This document shows, piece by piece, positions 1 through 7,384 of a stretch of 64,000 bases of DNA. The stretch lies in assembly GCF_035967765.1 (NCBI RefSeq), contig NZ_JAYWIT010000014.1. The stretch is one strand, 5' to 3'. The translations under genes were made by a program, and so were the position numbers. Below the pieces are notes generated by a model, which saw nothing but the letters and a program-made list of their open reading frames with translations, did not search any database and was not told where the DNA came from. Each line of letters opens with the position of its first letter. Positions within the stretch are counted from its first letter, which is position 1. This DNA is from Conexibacter stalactiti. GTDB taxonomy: Bacteria > Actinomycetota > Thermoleophilia > Solirubrobacterales > Solirubrobacteraceae.

Positions 1-70
1 CGAACCGCAGCGGGACCTCCGCGACGCGGTCGGTCGCGGCGCTGGCGGCGACGCTGGTCTCGATGCTCAC
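1..70 (-). CDS. 5' end of an unidentified gene leaving the window
   Basis: The first 23 codons of a minus-strand gene are visible, starting GTG at 70 and reading MSIETSVAASAATDRVAEV before running off the left edge. A clear Shine-Dalgarno (AGGAG, within 74-82 on the minus strand) lies about 7 nt before the GTG, which fixes the start. The Ser/Ala-rich N-terminus has no membrane or signal character and is too short to assign to a family. It is transcribed in the same direction as the MarR regulator upstream and may be its target. Confidence 0.5.
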   Translation of the reverse strand, partial: MSIETSVAASAATDRVAEVPLRF

Positions 71-125
71 GACGACTCTCCTGGCGCTCGCGAAATGGAC
101 GGCATCCCAGAAGCTCGGAGATGCG

Positions 126-146
126 ATAGTAGGATTGTCTCATACT
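126..146 (-). promoter_or_regulatory. possible promoter/operator between the MarR gene and the partial gene
   Basis: This is a small AT-richer patch in GC-rich surroundings. Read on the minus strand it holds TACTAT (126-131), a fair -10 hexamer, inside a spaced inverted repeat AGTA-N11-TACT (128-131 and 143-146). MarR proteins usually bind such palindromes next to their own genes, so this could be the operator controlling the downstream partial gene. The arms are only four bases, so chance is not excluded. Confidence 0.25.
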
Positions 147-182
147 TCTGCGAGGCCGCAGAAGCGAACGGTCAGCGCTCGG

Positions 183-695
183 TCAGCGCTCGGCCGTGAA
201 GTCGCCGGCGTCCTGGCGCAGATCGCGCAGCGTGCCGGTCAGCGCTCTGAGGTCGGCGGCCCCCAGCGGGGCGGTGCCGAAGCGGGCGTCGTTGAGCGCT
301 CTCGTCGCCTGCTCGGCGACGTCCCGGCCGCGCGCGGTGATCGTCGCCAGCGTCGCGCGGCGGTCGGTCGGGTGGGGCGAGCGGGTCGCGTAGCCGCGCT
401 TCTCCAGGCCGTCGACGAGGCTCGTGACGCTCGTCGGATGGACCTGCAGCCGCGCGCCGATCTTCCCCAGCGGGAGCGAGCCCCTGCTGCTGAGGTAGAG
501 CAGCATCAGCGCCTCGTAGCGCGAGAACGACAGCTCCAGCGGCGCCAGCAGCTCGTTCAGCCGCGCCAGCAGCAGCTGCTGCGCCCGCATCAGCGAGGTG
601 ACCGCCATCATCGGCGTCGCGGCGGTGCCGCCCCAGTGGCTGCGCCACTGGCGGCCGGCTTCCTCGATCGGGTCGAACGGCAGCGGATCGCTCAC
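183..695 (-). CDS. MarR-family transcriptional regulator
   Basis: A 170-residue winged-helix repressor of the MarR family. The start is placed at the GTG at 695 (MSDPLPFDPIEEAGRQW), because the longer open frame upstream is low-complexity Arg/Pro sequence and 170 aa is normal for the family. An N-terminal dimerisation helix (about 25-50) is followed by the wHTH: a recognition region with VHPTSVTSLVDGLEKRG and a wing with the family signature HPTDRRAT. MarR proteins typically repress an adjacent gene and release DNA on binding phenolic or lipophilic ligands. The likely target is the minus-strand gene starting at 70 immediately downstream. The ligand is unknown. Confidence 0.9.
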   Translation of the reverse strand: MSDPLPFDPIEEAGRQWRSHWGGTAATPMMAVTSLMRAQQLLLARLNELLAPLELSFSRYEALMLLYLSSRGSLPLGKIGARLQVHPTSVTSLVDGLEKRGYATRSPHPTDRRATLATITARGRDVAEQATRALNDARFGTAPLGAADLRALTGTLRDLRQDAGDFTAER

Positions 696-799
696 GGCTG
701 GCGCGAGTCTTGCACACCCCGGCCGGGGCGGGCCCGGGTGTATCGCGATGCGCCAGCAAGCGCGACCACGCCGAGGAGAGTCATGCCAGGATCCAGTCC

Positions 800-1861
800 A
801 TGGGAAAGGCGATCGACTCTCGCTCGGCGTGGAGCCCCGCAACGTCAACATCAGTGAGCACCGAGCAGCTCGAGCTGGCAGCCCGCGCGGTCGCCTTCCC
901 GCACGAGTCCGCCTTTCCGGTGCGCCGGGTGGTCGAGCGCCTCTCATTCGAGCAGGATGCGGTTCGTCACGAGGTTCGCATCGACGTCGATCTTCCGCTG
1001 CTCGAGACGCAGGGGGTCATCCCGCTGCACTCGCAGAGCAAGGAGACGCCGTCCCGTGGAGTGGAGGCGTCCGCTGAGACCGGCGTGCTGCTGCCGCTGG
1101 CGACCCGGCGAGAAGCCGGCGCGATCGCGGTGATCGCGCTGCAGCTCGCGCTCGCCGGCTGCGGTCGGTCGGTGTCGCGTGACGAAGAACGTCTGCTCAC
1201 GCGTCTCGTCCTCGAGCGGACAGACGAGTCGTTGCAGATCGTGGAGGAGCTGAGCCGCGCACGTCCGGAGTGGTTCCGCGACGCCACCGTTCATCGTCTG
1301 ATCGACCTCTTCTCCCGGCACGCGCTCCTCTGCGTCGTCGTGCCGTGTGACGGCCGACGTCGCGTCGTGAGCTTCCGCTGGTACAGCGAGGACAAACACA
1401 CGGCTCGGCGAGGGTTCGCGCCGTGGCGCTCCTCCTCACGGCACGTCGTGTTGAACACGCCGACGCCGCCAGCCGATTCGTACCACTATTCGGTCGCGCC
1501 GCCTCCCGGGTTTCGTGTCGAGTCAACGCACCTCTCGTCGATGACGCCCGACGGCGTCCACGGTGTCCACCCGCACTCCGCGCTCGGCAGTCCCGCCGTG
1601 GAGACGACAACCGTCGTCCTGCGGCGCGAGAACGCATGGCTCAGGCCGGTTCTCCTGCTGTCCAGCGCGTACGCGCTGCTCGCCCTCCTGTTCCTCACGC
1701 CGATCCCGGCCGGCGCGCTCGCCGCGACGTTCGCCGCCTTGTTCGGGTACGCCGCGGGCACGACTCGTCTCTGGAGCGGCGATCGCGGGGGGACGGGGAC
1801 CACCGCGTTGACGCCTGGTCGATCCCGCGCGCCCGCGTCACATCCGGAGGACTCCGCATGA
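800..1861 (+). CDS. hypothetical protein with two C-terminal membrane helices, upstream of a RES toxin module
   Basis: About 353 residues from the ATG at 800, chosen because AGGA lies about 9 nt upstream; the frame is open back to 710 and a GTG at 854 is also possible. I do not recognise a named family. Most of the protein is soluble with beta-rich stretches (RRVVERLSFEQDAVRHEV, SYHYSVAPPPGFRVES). It ends with two hydrophobic segments separated by a short Pro/Gly turn, about residues 285-327, and an Arg/Gly tail, which suggests a large N-terminal domain anchored by a helical hairpin. Its stop overlaps the next start by 4 nt (ATGA, with a GGAGGA ribosome site), so it is co-translated with the antitoxin-like gene. 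Codon use is less GC-biased than in the flanking genes, suggesting transfer. Confidence 0.7.
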   Translation: MGKAIDSRSAWSPATSTSVSTEQLELAARAVAFPHESAFPVRRVVERLSFEQDAVRHEVRIDVDLPLLETQGVIPLHSQSKETPSRGVEASAETGVLLPLATRREAGAIAVIALQLALAGCGRSVSRDEERLLTRLVLERTDESLQIVEELSRARPEWFRDATVHRLIDLFSRHALLCVVVPCDGRRRVVSFRWYSEDKHTARRGFAPWRSSSRHVVLNTPTPPADSYHYSVAPPPGFRVESTHLSSMTPDGVHGVHPHSALGSPAVETTTVVLRRENAWLRPVLLLSSAYALLALLFLTPIPAGALAATFAALFGYAAGTTRLWSGDRGGTGTTALTPGRSRAPASHPEDSA

Positions 1862-2325
1862 GCGTCGAGGGCTGGGAACAGCAGAAGCTGGAGGACGAGA
1901 TCCAGGCGGTCACGTCGCTCGCCAGCGGCTCGTTCCGGCGGATCGCCGCGCGCAGTCCCGAGATGGATCTCGACGAGCTCGACGGCTACACCGTCGAGGA
2001 GGCGGCGCGTCTGCTGAACCGCGAGGTGACGGCCATCCACGGTGACCTCGCGGCGCGGCGCATGCTCGTGTTCGAGTCTGAGGACGGCCCGGCCCTCCCG
2101 GCGTTTCAATTCTCCGATGGCGCACCGGCCGCGGTCCTTCCAGTCGTCGCTCAGATTCTCGACGTCCTCGGGCCCGTGTGCATCGATCCGCGAACGCTCA
2201 CCGCGTGGTTCGTCGCGCCGAAAGAGGACCTCGACCACCGCCGCCCGATGGAGTGCCTCTCAACTCCGGAGCTTCACGACGCGATCGTGCTGGCCGCACG
2301 ACGCGATGCGGCTCGGCTTGCGTGA
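1858..2325 (+). CDS. predicted antitoxin (DUF2384/MbcA-ParS-Xre type) of a RES module
   Basis: A 155-residue soluble protein starting at the ATG at 1858 with a strong GGAGGA ribosome site. Residues about 40-75 (LDGYTVEEAARLLNREVTA) look like an excisionase-type helix-turn-helix. The C-terminal 60 residues (AAVLPVVAQILDVLGP, then TAWF, then RRPMECL) match the pattern of the Xre/MbcA/ParS toxin-binding domain: a helical region, a Trp, then the G/RRP-x-x-x-L motif and a final helix. Such proteins sit directly upstream of RES toxins and neutralise them while repressing their own promoter. The RES gene starts 2 nt after this stop, as expected. The assignment rests on motif pattern and context, not on alignment. 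Confidence 0.7.
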   Translation: MSVEGWEQQKLEDEIQAVTSLASGSFRRIAARSPEMDLDELDGYTVEEAARLLNREVTAIHGDLAARRMLVFESEDGPALPAFQFSDGAPAAVLPVVAQILDVLGPVCIDPRTLTAWFVAPKEDLDHRRPMECLSTPELHDAIVLAARRDAARLA

Positions 2326-2327
2326 CG

Positions 2328-2909
2328 ATGAACAACTTTCCGCAGCACGTCGTCGATCACGGCAGTCTCCTCTATCGCATCCACCATGCGGCGAACGGTG
2401 CGTGGTTCTTTCGCGCCGACGGACTGTTCCGTTTCGATCTGACGGATCGCCCCGGCCACGGGACCTGCTACTTCGCGGAGTCGCCGCTCGGCGCGTTCGT
2501 CGAGACGTTGCAGAGCTTTCGCAGCATTTCGCTGCCGCGAGCCGAGATCGCGGGCCGCAGACTGTTCGCTGTGAAGGCCGACTTCGCGTTGGTGCTCGCG
2601 GACGTTACGGACAACGCTGCCGGTCGCTACGGGATCGACGCGTCCGTCGGGGCGAGCTCCGCCAGCGACTACGCGCATAGTCAGGCGCTCGCGACGAGAG
2701 CATTCGACGCGGGCTTCGCCGGTATTCGGTATCACGTCCGCAACGATCTCTCGCAGAGATTGGTCGGTGTCGCGCTGTTCGGGCCGACGGGTCCGCATGG
2801 CGACGACCTCTGGCCCGGCGACGACCAGGCGATCGGGGAAGAGATCGTGGCGCTGGCATGCCGCGACCTCTACTTCCGGACGCGCGGGCCGCTGCTCGAT
2901 CCGGCGTAG
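2328..2909 (+). CDS. RES-domain toxin (predicted NAD+-degrading)
   Basis: 193 residues from the ATG at 2328. RES toxins are ADP-ribosyltransferase-fold enzymes that deplete NAD+ or modify host proteins. The fold markers are visible: LLYRIHH with the conserved Arg17, the YFAESPLGAFVETL segment with the conserved Glu (51 or 59), and the late AGIRY...GVALFGP strand. The position that normally carries the third name-giving residue, Ser in a P/Y-x-S-R motif, reads YHVR here, so the serine seems to be replaced by valine. The gene directly follows the antitoxin-like gene, giving the usual antitoxin-toxin order. The unusual residue could mean altered specificity, an inactive toxin, or my misplacement of the motif. 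Confidence 0.8.
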   Translation: MNNFPQHVVDHGSLLYRIHHAANGAWFFRADGLFRFDLTDRPGHGTCYFAESPLGAFVETLQSFRSISLPRAEIAGRRLFAVKADFALVLADVTDNAAGRYGIDASVGASSASDYAHSQALATRAFDAGFAGIRYHVRNDLSQRLVGVALFGPTGPHGDDLWPGDDQAIGEEIVALACRDLYFRTRGPLLDPA

Positions 2910-2911
2910 CC

Positions 2912-3868
2912 TCAACCCCCGTCGAACCGCGGCAGCACCTCGGCCGCCCACGTCTCGAAGAAGGCGTCCTGCAGCGGGCCGACCTGCTGCACGTACAACT
3001 CGTCGACGCCCGCGTCGGCGTACGCCTGCAGCGCGGCGACGTGCTCGTCGATGTCGGGGCCGCAGGGGGTCGGCGAGTCGGCGATCATCTGCTCGGAGAC
3101 CAGCTCGACCGCCTGCTCGAAGTGCGGCGGGGTGGGGAGGACCTGCGCCAGCTCGCCCGGCAGCGCCTCGTTGGGCCAGAGACGGTGGACGGTCTTGACG
3201 GCGTCGCCCTTGTCGGGCCCGAAGCAGACCTTCGTGCCGGCCTGGACCGGACCTCTTCCGCCCTCGCGGCGGAACTGGTCGATCAGCTGCTGGTCGGGGC
3301 TGGTGGTCGCGAAGCCGTCGCCGACGCGCGCCGCCAGCGACGCGGCCTTCGGCCCGAAGGCGGAGACGATCACCGGCGGCGGCTCGTCCGGCACGTCGTA
3401 GAGGCGCGCGTGCTCGACGGCGTAGTGGGTGCCGTCGTGGTGGACGACGCTGCCGGTCCACAGCTCGCGCATCACCGCGATCGCCTCCTCGAGCATCTCG
3501 ATCCGCTCGTCGGCACCGGGCCAGCGGTCGCCGAGGATGTGCTCGTTGAGCGCCTCGCCGCTGCCGACGCCGAACGTGAAGCGGCCGCCGAGCAACAGCG
3601 CGCTGGTCGCCGCCGCCTGCGCGGTCACGGCCGGGTGGATCCGCATCGTCGGGCAGGTGACGCCCGTGCCGAGCGGCAGGTCGGTCGCCTGCGCGATCGC
3701 GCCGATCACCGACCAGACGAACGGGCTGTGGCCCTGCTCGTCGATCCACGGGTGGTAGTGGTCGGAGATCCACAGCGCGCTGAAGCCGGCCTGCTCGGCG
3801 CGGATCGCCTGCGCGACGAGGTCTCTGGGCCCGAACTCTTCGCTGGAGAGGAAGCAGCCGATTCTCAT
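2912..3868 (-). CDS. F420-dependent LLM-class oxidoreductase (Fgd-like, TIGR03557 type)
   Basis: A 318-residue TIM-barrel enzyme of the bacterial luciferase-like superfamily. The opening MRIGCFLSSEEFGPRDLV and the motifs WISDHYHPW, FVWSVIGAIAQAT, GVGSGEALNEHILG and VSAFGPKA are those of the subfamily resembling F420-dependent glucose-6-phosphate dehydrogenase. Members transfer hydride between coenzyme F420 and a sugar phosphate, alcohol or aldehyde. The true substrate is not readable from sequence, and an Fgd role is not implied. The length is normal and the start is the first ATG. It runs convergently to the RES gene, and the FAD/Rieske gene upstream on the same strand ends 49 nt away, so they may share a transcript. 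Confidence 0.88.
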   Translation of the reverse strand: MRIGCFLSSEEFGPRDLVAQAIRAEQAGFSALWISDHYHPWIDEQGHSPFVWSVIGAIAQATDLPLGTGVTCPTMRIHPAVTAQAAATSALLLGGRFTFGVGSGEALNEHILGDRWPGADERIEMLEEAIAVMRELWTGSVVHHDGTHYAVEHARLYDVPDEPPPVIVSAFGPKAASLAARVGDGFATTSPDQQLIDQFRREGGRGPVQAGTKVCFGPDKGDAVKTVHRLWPNEALPGELAQVLPTPPHFEQAVELVSEQMIADSPTPCGPDIDEHVAALQAYADAGVDELYVQQVGPLQDAFFETWAAEVLPRFDGG

Positions 3869-3917
3869 GGCAGATCCGTTACCCGCCGGGTCGGCTCGCT
3901 AACAACGAGCGGCACCG

Positions 3918-5426
3918 CTACAGCTCCCGTCGCGGCAGCGGCTCGGCGGCGGGACCGGCGAGGACGGTGCCGTCGGGGTCGAAGCGGGAGCCGTGGCAGG
4001 GGCAGTCCCAGCTGCGCTCGGCGCCGTTCCAGTGCAGCAGGCAGCCGAGGTGGGTGCAGCGCAGCGAGACGGCGTGGAGCGTGCCGTCGTCGTCGCGGAA
4101 GGCGCCGACCTTGCCGAGGCCGGAGCGGACGACGCGCGCCTCGCCGGCCGGGACCTCGTCGGGCGACGCCTCCGCGGGCGTGAGGCGGTCGCCGATCAGG
4201 TGTGCGCCGACGTGCAGCTGCGCCTTCGCGAACTGCGGCGCGGCGCTCAGCGTCAGCCGGTTGGGGTCCAGCAGCTCTGCGAACGCGGGCGTGCGGCCGG
4301 CGATCAGGTCGGCGACGACGCGCGCGCCGGCGGTCGCGTTCGTCATGCCCCACTTCTGGTGGCCGGCGTTGACGAAGAGGTGCCTGGAGTGCGGCGTGTA
4401 GGGGCCGGCGTACGGCAGTCTGTCGACCGGCGAGCCGTCCTGGGTCGACCAGCGGTGGGGGATGTCGATCACGTCGAACTGCTCGCGCGCGAACCGTTCC
4501 AGCGCCTCGTAGCGCTGCGGCTGCGCGTCGCCGGAGCCGGTCGCGTGACCCTCGCCGCCGACAAGCACCCAGCGCTCGCCGCCCGCGTCGCTGTAGGGCC
4601 GGATCGAGCGGGTCGGCTCGCCGGCGCTGATTGCCATCGTCGCGGGCAGCTCGCCGCGCACGCGCGCGGCGACGAGGTACGAGCGGACCGCCTCGGTGCG
4701 CGTGAAGAAGAGGCCGCGGTCGAGCAGCGGGTAGTTGGTCGCGACGACGACCGCCCCGGCCGTGACGGAGCGGCCGTCGTCGGTCGTGATCGTGCAGGGC
4801 GAGCCGTCGTCGACGTGGACGACGGCGCTCTGCTCGAAGACGTGGCACTCCTCGCCCGGGATCGCGGCCGCGAGCGCGCGCAGGTAGCGGACGGGGTGGA
4901 ACTGGGCCTGCTCGTCGAGCCGCACCGCGCCCGCGGCCGCGAACGGCAGCGCCGCCTCGGCGCCGTTGGTCGTGACGGGCAGGCCGGCGGCGCGGGCGGC
5001 CTCGGCCGTCCGCTGCACCGCGTCGAGCTGCTCGGCGTCGGCGGCGTAGGTGATGTCGGGCAGCCGCTCCCAGGCGCAGTCGATCGCCCGCTCGCGCACA
5101 GTCGCGGCGATCCACTCGATCGCCTCCGACGACGCCCGCGCGTAGGCGGCGACCGTCTCGTCGCCGTGCAGCCGGCGGATCTCGGCGAGCTTGGTCTGCT
5201 GCAGCGCGCTCGCCTTCGCGGTCGTGAAGCCGCTCGCGCCGCCCGCGACCCGGCCCCGTTCCAACAGCGCGACGCGCGCGCCGTCCTGCTTGCACAGCAG
5301 CGCGGTCGTGACGCCGGAGATCCCGCCGCCGATCACCGCGACGTCGACCGTCAGGTCCTCGGCCAGGCGCGGGAAGCCGGCGCCCGGCTCCTCACCGGCG
5401 ATCCAGATCGGTTCGTTCGGACTCAC
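3918..5426 (-). CDS. FAD-dependent oxidoreductase with C-terminal Rieske [2Fe-2S] domain
   Basis: 502 residues from a GTG at 5426 preceded by a strong GAGGAGG. The N-terminal 390 residues are a DAO-type flavoprotein: the dinucleotide-binding motif is VIGGGISGVTTALL (about 31-44), followed by GGASGFTTAKAS. The C-terminal 110 residues form a Rieske domain with CTHLGC and CPCHGSRF, giving the two Cys and two His ligands of a [2Fe-2S] cluster. Actinobacteria have many such DAO-Rieske fusions, whose physiological amine or amino-acid substrate is usually unknown. The cluster probably passes electrons from FADH2 to an unidentified acceptor. The enzyme looks cytoplasmic, with no signal peptide. The neighbouring peroxidase suggests redox or oxidative-stress chemistry, but no direct link is visible. 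Confidence 0.9.
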   Translation of the reverse strand: MSPNEPIWIAGEEPGAGFPRLAEDLTVDVAVIGGGISGVTTALLCKQDGARVALLERGRVAGGASGFTTAKASALQQTKLAEIRRLHGDETVAAYARASSEAIEWIAATVRERAIDCAWERLPDITYAADAEQLDAVQRTAEAARAAGLPVTTNGAEAALPFAAAGAVRLDEQAQFHPVRYLRALAAAIPGEECHVFEQSAVVHVDDGSPCTITTDDGRSVTAGAVVVATNYPLLDRGLFFTRTEAVRSYLVAARVRGELPATMAISAGEPTRSIRPYSDAGGERWVLVGGEGHATGSGDAQPQRYEALERFAREQFDVIDIPHRWSTQDGSPVDRLPYAGPYTPHSRHLFVNAGHQKWGMTNATAGARVVADLIAGRTPAFAELLDPNRLTLSAAPQFAKAQLHVGAHLIGDRLTPAEASPDEVPAGEARVVRSGLGKVGAFRDDDGTLHAVSLRCTHLGCLLHWNGAERSWDCPCHGSRFDPDGTVLAGPAAEPLPRREL

Positions 5427-5491
5427 AACGCCTCCTCGGTCGCATGGCCGACACCTACCCCGTGACGGCGTCGCGATCTCGGCGGGTCAGA

Positions 5492-6823
5492 TCAGACAGG
5501 GGGAACGAGGATGTCGGCCAGGCCGAAGGCGCCGGCGCGGCGGGCCGGCAGCGTCGGCATCCAACCGGGATCGAGCGAGCGGAACGAGGCGGGATCGGCG
5601 TCGATGATCCCGACCAGCACCTCGCCGACGATCCGGCCTCCGACGGGGCCCAGCTGCTCGCCCTCGTGCAGGGCGTCGGCCTCCTTGAGGATGTAGAACC
5701 ACAGCGGCGTCTCGCCGTCCCAGCCGTACTGCGCGAGCCCGACCTGCTCGGCGCTCAGCGCCGGCACGCCGAGCCGGTCGGCGATCGCCTCGCCCGAGGC
5801 GAGGCCGACGGCCTGGCCGCGTTGCAGGTCGCGGGTGGCGAGCGACGCGTAGTCGCTGCCGGGCTCGGAGCCGGAGACCTGAGTCGGGAGCGCGATCAGC
5901 GGCGCCGGCAGCCGCCCGTCGATGCGCTCGGAGCGCTGGGCCGGGGCGTGGCCGGCGACGTCGATCTGCAGCGTCCAGTCGACGGCGTGCTCGGGCGGGA
6001 CCGGGCCGAAGCCCATCAGGTCCGGGAACAGCGGACGGGCGCCGAGCCGCTCGTTGACGCGATAGCGGTTGCGGATCTGCGCGTGGCCGTAGCGGTAGGC
6101 GGCGTCGGCGAACTCGAACGGGATGTAGGGGTCGCTGTCGATCCGGAACAGCCGCGGGCCGCTCTCCAGCAGCTCGGCGGTCAGCTCGGCGCCGATCAGC
6201 CCGGGCAGGAACTCGCGCAGGATCACGTGCTGGTAATGCCACGTGGCGGCCTGGCGCGCCGCGTCGAAGAGCTGCTCGTCGGCGACCCCGTCGTCGCGCA
6301 GGCGATCGACGAGCCGGTTGTGCAGCTTGACGAAGGCGACCGCGAGCTGGCTGGTGAAGAGCTGCACGTCGTTGCGCGGATCGCCGACGAGGGCGATCCC
6401 CTCGTGGTTGCGCGGGAGGTCGCTGCCGTTCGGCGCGAGCAGGAGCTTCGCGGGGTCGTCGCTGCGGTAGAGATACGGCATGCCGACCGGGCCCGCGCCG
6501 TAGAGGCCCTCGAGGTCGGCCTTCGGGGCGCGGGCGTTGCGCAGCTCGGCGGTCGCGGCGCGATCGACCAACGGCGAGCGGTCGGCCGTGATGTCGTGGG
6601 CGATGAACTGCCCGAAGAACGGCCACACCGCCGCGACCGCGGAGTCGGCGTCGTCGGTGACGTCGGCGCCGTCGCAGGGGCCGCCGGGACGGCCGAGCGC
6701 GTGCAGCGCCGTCTCGTCGGCGGTCAGCGGCGGCAGGTCGTCGAACAGCAGGCGGTAGCGCCCGCCGAAGATCGGCGCGTCGACGCGCGCAGGAGCGAGG
6801 CAGTGGTCTCGGGCGATGTCCAT
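5492..6823 (-). CDS. heme peroxidase of the animal-type (peroxidase-cyclooxygenase) superfamily
   Basis: 443 residues from the ATG at 6823 (AGAGGA ribosome site); a longer frame to 6889 lacks support. Catalytic features of the superfamily are visible: WPFFGQFIAHD with distal His76 and the adjoining calcium-site Asp, a mid-protein DAARQAATWHYQHVILREFLP segment that should supply the distal Arg (190), and YRYGHAQIRNRY with proximal heme ligand His247. No secretion signal is seen. Bacterial members (PxDo-type and relatives) oxidise halides, phenols or fatty acids with H2O2; the substrate cannot be read here. Two tiny genes just upstream on the same strand (7178-7282 and 6849-7181) end 25 nt before this start and very likely form one operon with it. 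Confidence 0.88.
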   Translation of the reverse strand: MDIARDHCLAPARVDAPIFGGRYRLLFDDLPPLTADETALHALGRPGGPCDGADVTDDADSAVAAVWPFFGQFIAHDITADRSPLVDRAATAELRNARAPKADLEGLYGAGPVGMPYLYRSDDPAKLLLAPNGSDLPRNHEGIALVGDPRNDVQLFTSQLAVAFVKLHNRLVDRLRDDGVADEQLFDAARQAATWHYQHVILREFLPGLIGAELTAELLESGPRLFRIDSDPYIPFEFADAAYRYGHAQIRNRYRVNERLGARPLFPDLMGFGPVPPEHAVDWTLQIDVAGHAPAQRSERIDGRLPAPLIALPTQVSGSEPGSDYASLATRDLQRGQAVGLASGEAIADRLGVPALSAEQVGLAQYGWDGETPLWFYILKEADALHEGEQLGPVGGRIVGEVLVGIIDADPASFRSLDPGWMPTLPARRAGAFGLADILVPPV

Positions 6824-6848
6824 GGCGGTGGTCCTCTCGGGTCGAGCG

Positions 6849-7181
6849 TCAGGGCGACGCGTTCTGCCATTGCGATGCGAACAGCTCATGTCCGATGCGC
6901 CAGCGCAGCAGCTGCTCGCCCGCCGTCAGGCTGTCGCTGTCGTGCACGTCGAGGCGCACGCCGTCGCGCGCCGTTCGCAGCTGCGGGTGGGCCGCGACGA
7001 TCGGGCTCACCAGCTCGGCGCTGAGGAAGATCGTCAGCGCGCCCGACTCGAGGTCGAGCGTCGCGATGCGGGCACCGGCGCGGCGGATCGTCGCGCGGTC
7101 GCGACGCTGGTCGACGTCGACGTACGGCGAGGACTCGGCGTGCCGCAGGAGCGCCTGCGCGTCGCTCAGCGCGCTGCTCAT
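6849..7181 (-). CDS. hypothetical 110-residue protein in the peroxidase operon
   Basis: The start is the ATG at 7181, which overlaps the stop of the 34-residue gene upstream by 4 nt, so the two are translationally coupled. The protein is small, soluble and mixed alpha/beta: a helix (LSDAQALLRHAESSPYVDV), a run of strands (ATIRRAGARIATLDLESG, ALTIFLSAELV) and a basic/aromatic C-terminus (LLRWRIGHELFASQW). I could not assign a family with confidence. The pattern faintly recalls the small luciferase-domain (DUF5519-like) proteins. It precedes the heme peroxidase by 25 nt and may be a partner or accessory protein of it. Confidence 0.6.
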   Translation of the reverse strand: MSSALSDAQALLRHAESSPYVDVDQRRDRATIRRAGARIATLDLESGALTIFLSAELVSPIVAAHPQLRTARDGVRLDVHDSDSLTAGEQLLRWRIGHELFASQWQNASP

Positions 7182-7282
7182 GCGCGCGCCGCCCGCAGGA
7201 TCAGCTTCGTGACGGTCGGCAGCGCGAGGCTCACGCAGGCGACGGCGACGGTCGCGGTCGCGGTCTTGCGCGGAAAGGCCAT
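7178..7282 (-). CDS. 34-residue single-span membrane peptide at the head of the peroxidase operon
   Basis: ATG at 7282, stop at 7178-7180, product MAFPRKTATATVAVACVSLA then LPTVTKLILRAARA. An excellent AAGGAG ribosome site lies 8-9 nt upstream and the stop overlaps the next ATG (ATGA), which together make a strong case for a real gene despite its size. Basic residues at the N-terminus (RK), about 17 hydrophobic residues and a basic C-terminus (K, R, R) fit one membrane helix or a short export signal. It may anchor or regulate the peroxidase pair downstream. It is preceded by the hairpin at 7336-7369, so its promoter should lie in about 7283-7335. Confidence 0.6.
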   Translation of the reverse strand: MAFPRKTATATVAVACVSLALPTVTKLILRAARA

Positions 7283-7335
7283 GGGAACCAGCTCCTTCGG
7301 GTCGGGTCAGATCGGGTCGTGGGGGAGGGCGCCGG

Positions 7336-7369
7336 CCGCGCCGCGCCCCCGCGAAGGGGCACGGCGCGG
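7336..7369 (-). terminator. strong GC hairpin, likely terminator of the hydrolase pair
   Basis: A 14-bp stem with one mismatch (CCGCGCCGCGCCCC at 7336-7349 against GGGGCACGGCGCGG at 7356-7369) closes a 6-nt loop. It lies 15 nt beyond the stop of the minus-strand hydrolase gene and before the start of the next operon. There is no T-run, as is common in high-GC actinobacteria, so it is either an intrinsic terminator of the U-less kind or an mRNA-stabilising structure. Confidence 0.55.
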
Positions 7370-7384
7370 CGGTGAAACGCGCGG

